Assembly (NCBI GenBank): GCA_947258655.1
Contig: CAMYJD010000024.1
Coordinates: forward strand, 1 to 37,529
Direction of reading: 5' to 3'
Length of the DNA stretch: 37,529 bases
Origin: an uncultured Gammaproteobacteria bacterium
GTDB taxonomy: Bacteria > Pseudomonadota > Gammaproteobacteria > JAADHQ01
A program made the translations under genes and the position numbers. Below, piece by piece: positions 8,572 through 17,535 of the stretch (position 1 is the stretch's first letter; every line of letters starts with the position of its first letter). Below the pieces are notes generated by a model, which searched no databases, was not told the origin of the DNA, and saw only the letters and a list, made by a program, of their open reading frames with translations.

Positions 8572-9017
8572 TACCTGTTGACTCTGCTACCTGTTATTCT
8601 AAACCGCGTGACATGACTGTCTGGCGGCTCAAATTTATCATCATACGACTATAAGATATTGAATATTTATAATATTTATTACAGTCCTGGCGGCTCCAGT
8701 AAAAATCGGATCCGGCACAAGACTTGCTCTAGATGCTAATCAGCATATTCGGGAAGTAAGCATAACCCGAAAAAATATGCCATTTACAGACATTGCATGA
8801 TCTTCATTTCCATTTGTTAATCATTTCTGCTACTTTCGCTGGCCATTCTATACAAAAGGCTGTAAATCTACTATAAAAATTCCATTGTAATTGCAGAAAT
8901 AACACAAACTTGCATAATCACACCGGAATTACTTACCCTACACCGATGAAACATGCGAAAAACGGCCCGCTGGCCTGAATACCGCTAACCAAATGTTAAC
9001 ATGAAATAATAACCACA
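8572..9017. promoter_or_regulatory. Divergent promoter region between the SLBB exporter and the 503-aa protein
   Basis: This 446-bp region serves both divergent genes. A perfect 10-bp direct repeat CTGGCGGCTC occurs at 8621-8630 and 8687-8696, 66 bp apart. Between them is an AT-rich tract (about 8650-8680) including AATATT-N3-AATATT. A GG-N10-GC pattern within CGGCACAAGACTTGCT (GG 8714-8715, GC 8726-8727) resembles a sigma-54 -24/-12 promoter reading right. No gene is evident. Promoter use on either strand is not proven. Confidence 0.4.
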
Positions 9018-10529
9018 ATGAAAACAGCATTATTATTGATAACACTGGCATCCATCACCTTGTCGTCAGTAAGCCAGGCAGCATTCAAGCAACGCCCGAC
9101 AAAGCTTCGTTTGACCCTTGAGGAACTCGATCTGTCTGGCGATGAGAAAATGGGGCTGCTCGGCAGCAGCTACCTGTTACGCCTGAACCGAAATATCTAT
9201 GCAGGCCTGGGCATATACAGTGCTGTTTCCGGTAAGCGCGGCGGCTTTTTTACCGGCGGCCTGGAAATGGGTGTCAACAAACGCGTCGGGCGCCGATGGG
9301 AACTGGACGCCGGTCTGTTCGTCGGCGGTGGTGGTGGCGGCGCGGCACCGCAGGGCGGTGGCCTGATGATCAGGCCGCACATCGGTGTGCTATACAAGAC
9401 CACATTGGGACAATTCGGCCTGCAATACAGCCAGGTCGATTTCCCCAACGGTGATATCGACAGCAAGCAACTGGCGCTGAGTTATGACCGGCCTTTATCG
9501 TTACTGCTATCAGACAATTGGCAGCCGCAATATAAATCACGCTCGCTTTCCAACAGTTTCATGCGCAGAAACAAACCCGCGACACAGGACTTTTCACTGA
9601 TTATCCAGAACTATAATGTACCCGAGGGTTTGTTGAATACTGACGCAGTTGTGCAGGACGAGAACATGTCCCTGATCGGTGTGGAATGGGACTATTATTA
9701 TCGCGACAATGCATTTTTTCGCCTGCAGCCACTCGGCGCCCTGGGTGGCGACAGTGATGGCTATGCATCCCTGCTGATGGGGCTGGGCTACCGCTTCAGA
9801 TTAACCGATGATACCAGCCTCAAGGTATCTGCGACATTGGGGGCATCCGGAGGTGGACGTGTCGATACCGGCGGCGGCTTTACCGCCGATACCAGCATCA
9901 ACCTGCAACACCGTTTCAACAATGGACTGTCTGTAGGAGTCAGGGCGGGTGTCGTCGCTGCGCCGGATGGGGATTTCAAGGCCAGTTCCGTTGGTCTGCT
10001 AATCGGCCACAGTGACCAGGCCCCGAGCAATCGGCAATTATCGGGACGCGATGTAAAGCCCCGGCACTGGCGAATGCGTGCCACGCATCAGACCTATCGC
10101 CCGACTGGTGACACCCGGCGTAAAGGCAAATCAACAGCGGACGATCGTGATGTCCATTTATTTGCTCTGCAGACCGATATTTTCATGAATCGAAATGTCT
10201 ATCTGAGCGGCCAGGCCATCGGTGCCTATGATGGTGGCGCGGGTGGTTACGCCGCAGGACTGGTCGGTGTCGGCTATATGACACCACTATGGAAAAACAG
10301 CCGCCTGTTGTTCAATGCCGAATTGCTTGGCGGTGCAGCGGGTGGAGGCGGTCTTGCCGTCGGCGATGGATTGGTGTCACAGGCAATGCTCGGCCTCGCC
10401 TATCGCACAACACGCTCCACCAGCCTGCAGGCGGCCTATGGCAAGATCAGGTCCAATAACGGTAATTTCGAGGCCGACGTGCTTAACCTGACGTTTGCCT
10501 ATCGCTTTAGCACACTTACCTGGCGATGA
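9018..10529 (+). CDS. Secreted glycine-rich protein of three related beta repeats, putative outer-membrane barrel
   Basis: I do not recognise a named family. A clear signal peptide (MKTALLLITLASITLSSVSQA, split here as MKTALLLITL + ASITLSSVSQA, 1-21) precedes 482 mature residues. Three segments of about 100 residues share one plan (58-158, 231-331, 392-497). Each has an aromatic strand such as NIYAGLGIYSA or NVYLSGQAIGAY, then a Gly-rich strand pair, a long Gly cluster (GGGGGGAA, GASGGGRVDTGGG, GGAAGGGG) and a final Y/F-ending strand with NG/DG-x-F (PNGDIDSKQL, PDGDFKASSV, NNGNFEADVL). Alternating hydrophobic residues and YRF-type strand ends fit a beta-barrel, but the last residue is Arg, not Phe. 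Linkers 160-230 and 332-390 are polar. Divergence from the SLBB export gene suggests a role at the cell surface. Confidence 0.75.
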   Translation: MKTALLLITLASITLSSVSQAAFKQRPTKLRLTLEELDLSGDEKMGLLGSSYLLRLNRNIYAGLGIYSAVSGKRGGFFTGGLEMGVNKRVGRRWELDAGLFVGGGGGGAAPQGGGLMIRPHIGVLYKTTLGQFGLQYSQVDFPNGDIDSKQLALSYDRPLSLLLSDNWQPQYKSRSLSNSFMRRNKPATQDFSLIIQNYNVPEGLLNTDAVVQDENMSLIGVEWDYYYRDNAFFRLQPLGALGGDSDGYASLLMGLGYRFRLTDDTSLKVSATLGASGGGRVDTGGGFTADTSINLQHRFNNGLSVGVRAGVVAAPDGDFKASSVGLLIGHSDQAPSNRQLSGRDVKPRHWRMRATHQTYRPTGDTRRKGKSTADDRDVHLFALQTDIFMNRNVYLSGQAIGAYDGGAGGYAAGLVGVGYMTPLWKNSRLLFNAELLGGAAGGGGLAVGDGLVSQAMLGLAYRTTRSTSLQAAYGKIRSNNGNFEADVLNLTFAYRFSTLTWR

Positions 10530-10533
10530 TGCA

Positions 10534-10763
10534 GTAGCTAGTTGCGAGTAGCGAGTGGCTAGTAGCGAGGATAATTAGGGAGTCTATGATTAATTAGTCA
10601 TTGCGAGGAGAGTAGCGACGAAGCAATCTGTAACTACATGATTCTGTTTAACAGATTGCCACGCTGCGCTCGCAATGACTTGAAATTTTGAATTAATCAG
10701 AGGTTCCTTAGAATTAACATAACAGTCTTTTTCTAGCTACTCGCTACTCGAACCTCGCTACTT
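10534..10763. repeat. Nested palindromic repeat (REP/MITE-like) after htpG
   Basis: Inner element: left arm 10596-10630 and right arm 10652-10680 share perfect outer 12 bp (AGTCATTGCGAG) and inner 8 bp (GCAATCTG) in inverted orientation. This resembles the widespread 'cattgcgag...gcaatct' palindromic repeats. Outer element: GTAGCTAG/GCGAGTAGCGAG-type sequence at 10534-10570 is inverted at 10733-10763 (TAGCTACTCGCTACTCG). The right outer arm runs into the htpG stop codon. A short further copy of the outer motif lies at 13343-13360. No transposase is present nearby. Confidence 0.75.
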
Positions 10764-12647
10764 CATAAGGTGCATCAGCATGCTGTTCAGGCGGCTGACA
10801 TAGGTAGCAGGATCTTCCAGTTGCCCGCCTTCACTGAGCATGGACTGTTCAAACAGGATCTCGCTCCAGTCGGAAAAACGCTCATCATCAGTCTCCTCCT
10901 TAAGCCTGGCAATGATCGGGTGCTCCGGATTGATTTCCAGGGTCGGATTCAGGTTGGGCACCTCATGTCCGGCTTGTTTGAGCATGTTTTGCAGGGACAC
11001 ATTCATATCGCCCTCTTCGACCACGAGGCATGCAGGTGAAGTGGTCAGGCGATGGCTGACACGCACGTCTTTGGTCTTGTCACCCAGGCTTTCCTTCATG
11101 CGTTTGACGATATCCTCATATTCCTTCTCTACTTCCTTATGTTGTTTCTCCTCGTTCTCGTCCTCGAATTTAGCCAGGTCGAGTTCGCCCTTGGAGACTG
11201 ACTGGAAGGATTTGCCTTCAAACTCGGTTGTCAGATGGGACATCATCCATTCATCGACACGCTCATGCATTAACAGCACTTCGATGCCTTTCTTGCGGAA
11301 AACTTCCAGGTGCGGGCTGTTTTTGGCCGCGGCAAAGCTGTCGGCGGTCACATAATAGATTTTTTCCTGGTCTTCCTGCATGCGCTCTATATAGTCCTGC
11401 AATGACACATCAGGGATGTCCTTGTCTTCATGCGTTGACGAAAAGCGCATCAGTTTCAGGATTGCATCACGATTGGCAAAGTCCTCGGCCGGACCTTCTT
11501 TCAATACCGCACCGAAATTTTTCCAGAACTCGGCATATTGCTCCTGGTCGTCCTTGGCGATGCGAGCCAGGTGGGCAAGAATTTTCTTCACCGACCCCGA
11601 ACGTATACTACTGACAATCTTGTTGTTCTGCAGGATCTCGCGCGAGACATTTAACGGCAGATCATCGGAATCGACTATACCGCGAACGAAACGCAGGTAT
11701 GACGGCATTAGCTGCTCGGCATCGTCCATGATAAAGACTCTGCGAACATACAGTTTGATACCCTTCCTTTTTTCGCGGTCCCACAGGTCGAATGGCGCAC
11801 GTTTGGGGATATAGAACAGGGTTGTATAGGAATTGGTACCTTCTACCTGATTATGCAACCAGCCTTGCGGATCCTCGAAATCATGCGCAACATGCTTATA
11901 GAACTCATTGTATTCTTCATCACTTATTTCATTTTTACTGCGCATCCATAATGCCGAGGCCTGATTGACGACCTCGTATTCGCCTTTTTTATCCTCTTCC
12001 TGAGACGGCATGTGAATGGGTAGATTAATATGATCGGAATACTTTTTAATAATACTTCTGAGTCGGAAATCCTCGAGAAACTCGTCTTCACCTTCGCGCA
12101 AATGCAGCGTGACGCTGGTGCCTCTGGCAGCCTTGTCGATGGTCTCCAGGCTATAGCTACCTTCGCCATTGGACTCCCAGCGCACGCCGTGCTCCTGGGT
12201 CAGGCCAGCACGACGTGTCTCCAGGGTTACCTTGTCGGCGACGATAAATGCCGAGTAAAAACCCACACCAAACTGGCCAATCAGATTGGCATCCTTGGCC
12301 TGGTCACCGGTCAGGCTTTCAAAGAATTTTTTGGTGCCGGATTTGGCGATCGTACCGATATTGTCTGTCACTTCCTGGCGGTTCATGCCAATACCGTTAT
12401 CGCTCAGTGTAATAGTCCTGGCTTCCTTGTCGTAATCGATCGTGATTTTTAAATCGCCATCATCTTCATAGAGGGCATCGTCGGACAAGGCCTCGAAACG
12501 CAATTTGTCACAGGCATCCGAGGCATTGGAGATCAATTCGCGGATAAAAATCTCTTTATCGGAATACAGCGAATGAATCATAAGCTGTAAAAGCTGTTTC
12601 GCCTCGGCCTGAAAGTCCAGGGTTTCTTTATGTGCTTCAACGGTCAT
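10758..12647 (-). CDS. htpG: Molecular chaperone HtpG (Hsp90)
   Basis: Cytoplasmic ATP-dependent chaperone, 629 residues, full length for the bacterial family. The N-terminal GHKL ATPase domain shows [18 protein letters not shown] (about 38-55), [15 protein letters not shown] with the ATP-binding Asp-Gly, and [17 protein letters not shown]. The middle domain has [10 protein letters not shown] and [22 protein letters not shown] followed by [18 protein letters not shown]. The C-terminal dimerisation domain ends in a Met-rich [10 protein letters not shown]. Its Shine-Dalgarno is AGGAG about 9 bp before the ATG. A heat-shock promoter match lies about 85-110 bp upstream. The stop codon lies inside a palindromic repeat. 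Confidence 0.98.
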   Translation of the reverse strand: MTVEAHKETLDFQAEAKQLLQLMIHSLYSDKEIFIRELISNASDACDKLRFEALSDDALYEDDGDLKITIDYDKEARTITLSDNGIGMNRQEVTDNIGTIAKSGTKKFFESLTGDQAKDANLIGQFGVGFYSAFIVADKVTLETRRAGLTQEHGVRWESNGEGSYSLETIDKAARGTSVTLHLREGEDEFLEDFRLRSIIKKYSDHINLPIHMPSQEEDKKGEYEVVNQASALWMRSKNEISDEEYNEFYKHVAHDFEDPQGWLHNQVEGTNSYTTLFYIPKRAPFDLWDREKRKGIKLYVRRVFIMDDAEQLMPSYLRFVRGIVDSDDLPLNVSREILQNNKIVSSIRSGSVKKILAHLARIAKDDQEQYAEFWKNFGAVLKEGPAEDFANRDAILKLMRFSSTHEDKDIPDVSLQDYIERMQEDQEKIYYVTADSFAAAKNSPHLEVFRKKGIEVLLMHERVDEWMMSHLTTEFEGKSFQSVSKGELDLAKFEDENEEKQHKEVEKEYEDIVKRMKESLGDKTKDVRVSHRLTTSPACLVVEEGDMNVSLQNMLKQAGHEVPNLNPTLEINPEHPIIARLKEETDDERFSDWSEILFEQSMLSEGGQLEDPATYVSRLNSMLMHLMK

Positions 12648-12682
12648 GCGGACATCTCCTGCTGTAATATCGATTATTCAGG

Positions 12683-12712
12683 TACCCCCAACAGGACTCG
12701 ACAGCGGGGGTA
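12683..12712 (-). promoter_or_regulatory. Hairpin in the htpG 5' leader
   Basis: TACCCCC (12683-12689) pairs with GGGGGTA (12706-12712) across a 16-nt loop. The hairpin lies in the predicted untranslated leader, upstream of the Shine-Dalgarno, so it does not directly mask it. Confidence 0.4.
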
Positions 12713-12728
12713 AAATTCCAGTTTGCTT

Positions 12729-12758
12729 TATATAAGTACTGGCCTGCGAATTTTCAAG
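12729..12758 (-). promoter_or_regulatory. Sigma-32 (heat-shock) promoter candidate of htpG
   Basis: On the minus strand CTTGAAA (12758-12752) is an exact sigma-32 -35 element. A 15-bp spacer follows and then CTTATATA (12736-12729), a partial match to the CCCCATnTA -10. Spacing and target gene fit; the -10 is weak in its C-run. Confidence 0.6.
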
Positions 12759-12858
12759 TGCATAGGCATGAAAATTTCGAAAAATTCCTGTCAGTCGCGA
12801 TTCGGCTAGCGCCGCAATCGCAGAAAAAAGCCATAACGCCGCTGCTGGCATTCACAGT

Positions 12859-13338
12859 TCAAACAATACCCTCATGCCTCAGCAACCAATGTTTTATATC
12901 CGTTTTTCCTGTGCCCCAGTCGCCATCATAACCACCAATACCGGATTTCGAGACCACACGGTGACATGGCACAATGATCGGTATCGGATTGCGACGGCAG
13001 GCGCCACCTACTGCGCGAGCACCGCTATGCAGCCTTTTCGCCACATCGGCATAGGTCATGCAATGTCCGGCCTTTATCGTGTTTAAACGCTCCCACACGC
13101 TGCGCTGATAGGCTGTTCCAGCCATATCACAGGCGATGACAAACTCAAACATCGGATTTTCAAAATAATGATGCAACTGACTCACGACATTGGTAGCCAA
13201 CGCATGTTGTGGCCGTTTTGCCCTGACCTGATCCGCGAGAAAATCGATGCGCTGCAGGCAGTCCTTGCCTGTCTGTATCCCCAGCTTGCCGACCGGCGAT
13301 TCAATAATGGCACTATAATCTGTCTGATTCATATACAC
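12859..13338 (-). CDS. ogt: Methylated-DNA--protein-cysteine methyltransferase
   Basis: Suicide DNA-repair enzyme that moves alkyl groups from O6-alkylguanine (and O4-alkylthymine) to its own cysteine. The 159-residue protein has the DNA-binding domain YQRSVWERLNTIKAGHCMTYADVA and the RAVGGACRRNPIPIIVPCHRVV signature with nucleophile C125 in PCHRV. SKSGIGGYDGDWGTGKTDIK follows and closes the active site. The N-terminal part is the usual short alpha/beta domain. An alternative start two codons later (MNQTDY) is possible. It lacks an Ada-type sensor domain, so it is the constitutive Ogt form. Confidence 0.95.
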   Translation of the reverse strand: MYMNQTDYSAIIESPVGKLGIQTGKDCLQRIDFLADQVRAKRPQHALATNVVSQLHHYFENPMFEFVIACDMAGTAYQRSVWERLNTIKAGHCMTYADVAKRLHSGARAVGGACRRNPIPIIVPCHRVVSKSGIGGYDGDWGTGKTDIKHWLLRHEGIV

Positions 13339-13364
13339 CGGTCCTCGCTACTCGCCACTGTTTT

Positions 13365-15179
13365 TTAAATGTCCTGCCGCTGCCGGTTCGATTGCAACCA
13401 GATTTGCTGTATCTTGTTTTTTAATACGACCTTGCGCCCGGCTTCACTTGTAACCTCCAGTAAACCCTCATAGATACGGGCTGCATCTTCGTAGGCGCCG
13501 GCAGAAACCAGTGCCTCCGCCGCATGATAGCGTGCCGTTTGCGCCCAGGGATCCATGGCCTTGCTGTTGAGCAAACCGGCGGAGAGTAAATAATAGCGCG
13601 CGGCCTGGTCATATTGCTTAAGTTCCTTGTAGGAGTCGGCTATCCAGTACAGGATCTCGCGGCGGAGTTGACCGCGCTGTCCCTGCAACGGTATGTTGCT
13701 GAACAACGCGATCGCCTCCCTGTGTCTGCCGACCGTTTGCAGATCAAACAGCACCTGTATAATCCGGTCAATCTGGTCTGCATGCATGGTCGCTGAATCC
13801 TGTAGCAACTGATCCAGCGCTTCAATACCATCATCCACCTGCCCGGCGAGAATCATGATACGCGCCCTGCGCATTTTCCAGAACATCACATTCGCGCCCT
13901 TGGGTGCTTCAGTGACACTTTGAATCAGTCGCGATGCAGTGTCGATGTCTGAATGCGACAGTGCATCATCGATCAGACGATGACGCAGGTCCTCGGGTAT
14001 ATATACAGCCTTGTCCGGCTCGCTGTCATCAGATTGCGACAAGTACAGTTTCTTGACCAGCAACAGGCCTTTTTTGTCGCGTGCCAGCAAGGAGGCGAAT
14101 AATTCATGCGCGAGCGTACGTGTGCGCACACGACTGGAGTCTGTCGTCATCGCCGCGAACAGGGCCATGGCCTGGAGCGGCTTTTTATCAACCAGATTGG
14201 ACGCCTTTGAAAACCATGCCTCGTCATTACCGGTCAAAAGTTGCAATTTGTTACCGAGCTTGTACCCGTATTGCTGATACAGCTTCCACAGATCACCGGC
14301 ATTGACCGCAAACAACAGTTTTTCCCGCTGTGTAAGCACCTCCTTGTCATCCACCAGTACCAGCGCATTCTGCAATGCACGGATAGCGGACACATAATCA
14401 CCCAATTGCTGCGCTGCGCGTGAGGCGATCAACCAGAACTGTCTCCTGGTTGAATCCGAGAAATTTTTCTTTTGTGCGAGCTCACTGGTACGTTGCCAGA
14501 TGGATTTCGATTTACTCCTGTCGCCGAGCAATTGCGCCAGATAATAGATCGTCCGTGACTGCATATGCGTATCTGCCTTCATCAGGATCTCTGCATCTTC
14601 GGGTCTGCCTGCGCGTATCAATACGGTTGCACGCGCGCGCTTCCACGCCCCCCTGGGATTCGGGTAGTCCTGCTGGAAACGTAACATGGCAAGCTCGGCA
14701 TCGGCGATGTTTTCTGCAACCAGATAGGCCTGTATCACCAACTGTCTCCATACCGGCAGCGACTGTTGCAGGATAGTGCCACCTTCGTATTCGGAATGAT
14801 CCCAGATCAATGCGCGTAATGTCTGTAATGCAGCCCGGGTGTCCTTTTTCTCGATCTGGGCACGGGCAATTTTTTCCTGTGCCCACAGTTTGAAATCGCG
14901 CGGTACCCACGCGGGTCTGGCCCGCAGGCGTTTGATCAGGCCGTCCCAGTCCTTGGTATGCTGGTACAGCTTTACGCGTTGAGTTTCCCATTCCAGCCAA
15001 TGCTCGGGATTATTTTCCAGGCCTGGCTGCTCCTGATCGAGCAGTTGCAGCGCCAGCCCCGAGGCGCCGGCTTGTATCAACAGTTCAACCTCTCTGAGTT
15101 CGGCGGCCTGGGCAGGCATAAACAGGCAAACAGAAGACAATATCAGGGCAAACCTGGCCAGCAAGCGTTTGCTCAACAT
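13365..15179 (-). CDS. Periplasmic tetratricopeptide-repeat protein
   Basis: Protein of 604 residues with a signal peptide (MLSKRLLARFALILSSVCLF... cut near MPAQA). The body is helical TPR-like repeats such as AEILMKADTHMQSRTIYYLAQLL, DYVSAIRALQNALVLVDDKEV and QYDQAARYYLLSAGLLN. The likely job is a protein-protein scaffold in the periplasm; no enzyme motif is seen. The ATG at 15179 is chosen because it has GGAG 5 bp upstream and gives a signal peptide at once. A longer frame to 15248 would cross the terminator of rplS. The specific function is unknown; it is separated from ogt by a short repeat copy. Confidence 0.8.
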   Translation of the reverse strand: MLSKRLLARFALILSSVCLFMPAQAAELREVELLIQAGASGLALQLLDQEQPGLENNPEHWLEWETQRVKLYQHTKDWDGLIKRLRARPAWVPRDFKLWAQEKIARAQIEKKDTRAALQTLRALIWDHSEYEGGTILQQSLPVWRQLVIQAYLVAENIADAELAMLRFQQDYPNPRGAWKRARATVLIRAGRPEDAEILMKADTHMQSRTIYYLAQLLGDRSKSKSIWQRTSELAQKKNFSDSTRRQFWLIASRAAQQLGDYVSAIRALQNALVLVDDKEVLTQREKLLFAVNAGDLWKLYQQYGYKLGNKLQLLTGNDEAWFSKASNLVDKKPLQAMALFAAMTTDSSRVRTRTLAHELFASLLARDKKGLLLVKKLYLSQSDDSEPDKAVYIPEDLRHRLIDDALSHSDIDTASRLIQSVTEAPKGANVMFWKMRRARIMILAGQVDDGIEALDQLLQDSATMHADQIDRIIQVLFDLQTVGRHREAIALFSNIPLQGQRGQLRREILYWIADSYKELKQYDQAARYYLLSAGLLNSKAMDPWAQTARYHAAEALVSAGAYEDAARIYEGLLEVTSEAGRKVVLKNKIQQIWLQSNRQRQDI

Positions 15180-15207
15180 CCTTTCTCCATCAGTTGTTGC
15201 GGGCAAT

Positions 15208-15242
15208 AAAAAACGGGCATCCCGCCAAGGATACCCGTTTTT
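15208..15242 (-). terminator. Rho-independent terminator of the rpsP-rimM-trmD-rplS operon
   Basis: On the minus strand AAAACGGGTATCC pairs with GGGATGCCCGTTTT (13 bp, one G-U pair) around a short loop. It ends in a T-run (TTTTTTATT). It lies about 55 bp after the rplS stop. Confidence 0.9.
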
Positions 15243-15296
15243 CCGCACGAATCAATCCGGCCTGTCATGCACAATGCACGGGCCGGAGCAGGCGCA

Positions 15297-15647
15297 TCAC
15301 TTCGCCAGCTTTTCCTTGATACGCGCTGCCTTACCGGTACGCTCACGCAGGTAGTAAAGCTTGGCGCGACGAACGTCGCCGCGACGCTTGACTTCGATCG
15401 TAGCGATTTGCGGGCTGTGGGTCTGGAAAACACGCTCAACACCTTCACCGTGGGATATCTTGCGGACCGTAAAAGCGGAATTAAGACCACGATTTCGTTT
15501 GCCGATAACGACACCCTCGAAGGCCTGCAAACGTTCACGGTTACCTTCCTTTACCTTTACTTGCACAACAACCGTATCACCCGGACCGAAGTCTGGAACC
15601 TCACGATTCATTTGTTCTTTTTCAAGCTCTTCAATGATATTACTCAT
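15297..15647 (-). CDS. rplS: 50S ribosomal protein L19
   Basis: Large-subunit ribosomal protein at the 30S-50S interface. The 116 residues show the family pattern: [28 protein letters not shown], then [33 protein letters not shown], and the basic C-terminus [27 protein letters not shown] (landmarks [16 protein letters not shown]). It is the last gene of the rpsP operon, 12 bp after trmD. Confidence 0.98.
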   Translation of the reverse strand: MSNIIEELEKEQMNREVPDFGPGDTVVVQVKVKEGNRERLQAFEGVVIGKRNRGLNSAFTVRKISHGEGVERVFQTHSPQIATIEVKRRGDVRRAKLYYLRERTGKAARIKEKLAK

Positions 15648-15659
15648 GTTTGCAAACCT

Positions 15660-16433
15660 CTATTTACTGGTTTTGTTTCTATCCAAACTGTTCAATTCGT
15701 CTATGTATTCCTGCAACAGACTGCGTTGTTGTGCATCCAGCTCCAGTTCCTGCAACAGGTCCGGGCGTCGTTGCCAGGTCCTGCCCAGAGACTGCTTCAT
15801 GCGCCACCTGTCGATCTGCTGATGATTACCACCAAGCAACACCGCCGGTACATCATGCCCATCAACCTGTTCCGGGCGCGTGTAATGCGGGTAGTCCAGC
15901 AAGCCGTCCATGAACGAATCCAGCTGAGCCGAGTCCTGGTCACCCAGCGCCCCCGGCTGCAGGCGCGTCGTCGCATCAATAAGCACCATCGCTGCCAGTT
16001 CACCGCCACTGAGGACATAATCGCCAATCGACCATTCCTCATCAATATCCTGCTCGATCAGGCGTTCATCAATCCCTTCATAACGTCCGGCGACCAATAC
16101 CAGGTTACTCTGCGCCAGCGTATTGACTGCACGCTGGTCCAGCTTTTTACCCTGAGGCGACAGGTATATAACCCGTGACACCTTGCCGGTTTCCGCCCTG
16201 GCTGCATGGCGCGCTGCCTGTATGGCTTCATGCAAGGGCGCGTATTTCATCAACATGCCCGGACCGCCGCCATAAGGCTTGTCGTCGACTGTGCGATGCC
16301 GGTCATGCGTGTAATCACGTGGATTCCAGCATTGCAGCTCGAGGATACCCGCCTTGACGGCCCGCCCGCTTATGCCGCACTCGCCAACCGCGTGGACCAG
16401 TTGCGGAAATAGTGTCACCACATCAATACGCAT
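15660..16433 (-). CDS. trmD: tRNA (guanine-N1-)-methyltransferase
   Basis: SPOUT-class enzyme that methylates G37 of tRNAs reading codons that start with C and so prevents +1 frameshifting. From the ATG at 16433 ([11 protein letters not shown]) it is 257 residues. Key parts are [14 protein letters not shown], the trefoil-knot AdoMet site [35 protein letters not shown] and [22 protein letters not shown]. An upstream ATG at 16472 would overlap rimM and adds 13 unconserved residues, so it was rejected. Confidence 0.97.
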   Translation of the reverse strand: MRIDVVTLFPQLVHAVGECGISGRAVKAGILELQCWNPRDYTHDRHRTVDDKPYGGGPGMLMKYAPLHEAIQAARHAARAETGKVSRVIYLSPQGKKLDQRAVNTLAQSNLVLVAGRYEGIDERLIEQDIDEEWSIGDYVLSGGELAAMVLIDATTRLQPGALGDQDSAQLDSFMDGLLDYPHYTRPEQVDGHDVPAVLLGGNHQQIDRWRMKQSLGRTWQRRPDLLQELELDAQQRSLLQEYIDELNSLDRNKTSK

Positions 16434-16453
16434 TTGACGAGAATCCCGAGCCG

Positions 16454-16957
16454 TTAAAAGTCCGGATCCCAATCCACCCGGATAAGTTTCTGATCCAGGT
16501 CTATGTTCTTTATGACCTGCCCCCTAATATAGGGAACCAGTCGTTCGCGCTCATCCTGGACGACGAGGACATCATTGGAACCTGTCTCTATCAGACGCTC
16601 CACCCGGCCCAGTTCGACCCCGTCCAGAGTAATAACGCGCAGACCAATCAGGTCGTTCCAGTAATACTCGTCGCTATCCAGTTCGGGCAACTGCTGCCGG
16701 CGCAAGCCAATATCACATCCGATCAAACGACTGGAGCTGTCAGGATCGGTATAGCCTTGCAGGCTCGCGATTACGCCCTTGCCCTGCCTTTTACCCTGAA
16801 TTAGCTTTATTTCGATCCAGCCCTCGTCTGTTTGAATCAGCCAGGGACTGTACTGCACTATGTTTTCTCGTGGTTCGGTATAGGAAAAGACCTTTACCCA
16901 ACCCTTTACACCAAATAACCCGGATACCTGACCAACCAATACAATGTCTTCAGACAT
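16454..16957 (-). CDS. rimM: Ribosome maturation factor RimM
   Basis: Binds S19 and helps 16S rRNA processing and 30S head assembly. The N-terminal RimM domain begins [27 protein letters not shown]. The PRC-barrel domain includes [37 protein letters not shown] and ends near [20 protein letters not shown]. Two starts are possible, 16966 or 16957; the second begins nearer the conserved region (MSEDIVL). Its place between rpsP and trmD is the usual one. Confidence 0.96.
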   Translation of the reverse strand: MSEDIVLVGQVSGLFGVKGWVKVFSYTEPRENIVQYSPWLIQTDEGWIEIKLIQGKRQGKGVIASLQGYTDPDSSSRLIGCDIGLRRQQLPELDSDEYYWNDLIGLRVITLDGVELGRVERLIETGSNDVLVVQDERERLVPYIRGQVIKNIDLDQKLIRVDWDPDF

Positions 16958-16996
16958 ATCCTGCATAGGTCAATCCAGGGTAATCCCGGTCTATGA

Positions 16997-17239
16997 TCAA
17001 GCAGCAGCCTGTTTGATCAATGCTGCAACGCGTTCACTGGGCTTGGCACCCTTGGAAACCCAATGCTCGATGCGGTCTGTATTCAGACGCAGGCTTTCTT
17101 CATTTTCCTTCGCAACCGGATTAAAGAAACCCAGACGCTCGATATAACGCCCGTCACGTCGGTTACGTGAATCAGTTACCACTACATGGTAAAAAGGCCT
17201 TTTTTTGGAACCACCACGGGTTAAACGAATGACTACCAT
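16997..17239 (-). CDS. rpsP: 30S ribosomal protein S16
   Basis: Small-subunit assembly protein. The 80 residues begin [20 protein letters not shown], followed by [21 protein letters not shown] and [19 protein letters not shown], the full family pattern. It is the first gene of the operon rpsP-rimM-trmD-rplS, so the promoter should lie in 17240-17470. Confidence 0.98.
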   Translation of the reverse strand: MVVIRLTRGGSKKRPFYHVVVTDSRNRRDGRYIERLGFFNPVAKENEESLRLNTDRIEHWVSKGAKPSERVAALIKQAAA

Positions 17240-17466
17240 CTCGCTTATTCCTCATTTTAATAAGCTACTGAAAACTGCCCGGATAACCTGACAGGTGAAA
17301 CGCTGGAATTTTACGCGAATTTGCAGAAATGTGAAGGGCTATTGGTGGTTTATATGGCAAAAAGCGCTAAAAACCGAATAAAACTCATCTAATTTAAGGT
17401 ATTTGGGCGGCATTTTGTGCAGATCTTCACCGAAGATACGATGTCAGTCGCTAAATCCCTATAAAA

Positions 17467-17531
17467 CAGAGCACAGCGGTGCCACTTTATCCCCCTCCCG
17501 GAGGAGGGGTGAATTGGTGGCACCGCTGTGC
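17467..17531 (-). terminator. Large nested hairpin after ffh
   Basis: A perfect 15-bp inverted repeat (GCACAGCGGTGCCAC at 17471-17485 and its complement at 17517-17531) encloses a second hairpin, CCCCTCC/GGAGGGG (within 17491-17509). It starts 5 bp after the ffh stop. On the minus strand it is followed by TCTGTTTTAT, a poor T-run. It may terminate ffh or act as a 3' stabiliser. Confidence 0.65.
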
Positions 17532-17535
17532 GCTA

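Noticed and set aside
15180-15248. N-terminal extension of the TPR protein
   Set aside because: It overlaps the rplS terminator; the ATG at 15179 has a good Shine-Dalgarno and a signal peptide.
16434-16472. Longer trmD start
   Set aside because: The extra residues are unconserved and overlap rim[11 protein letters not shown] is the family start.
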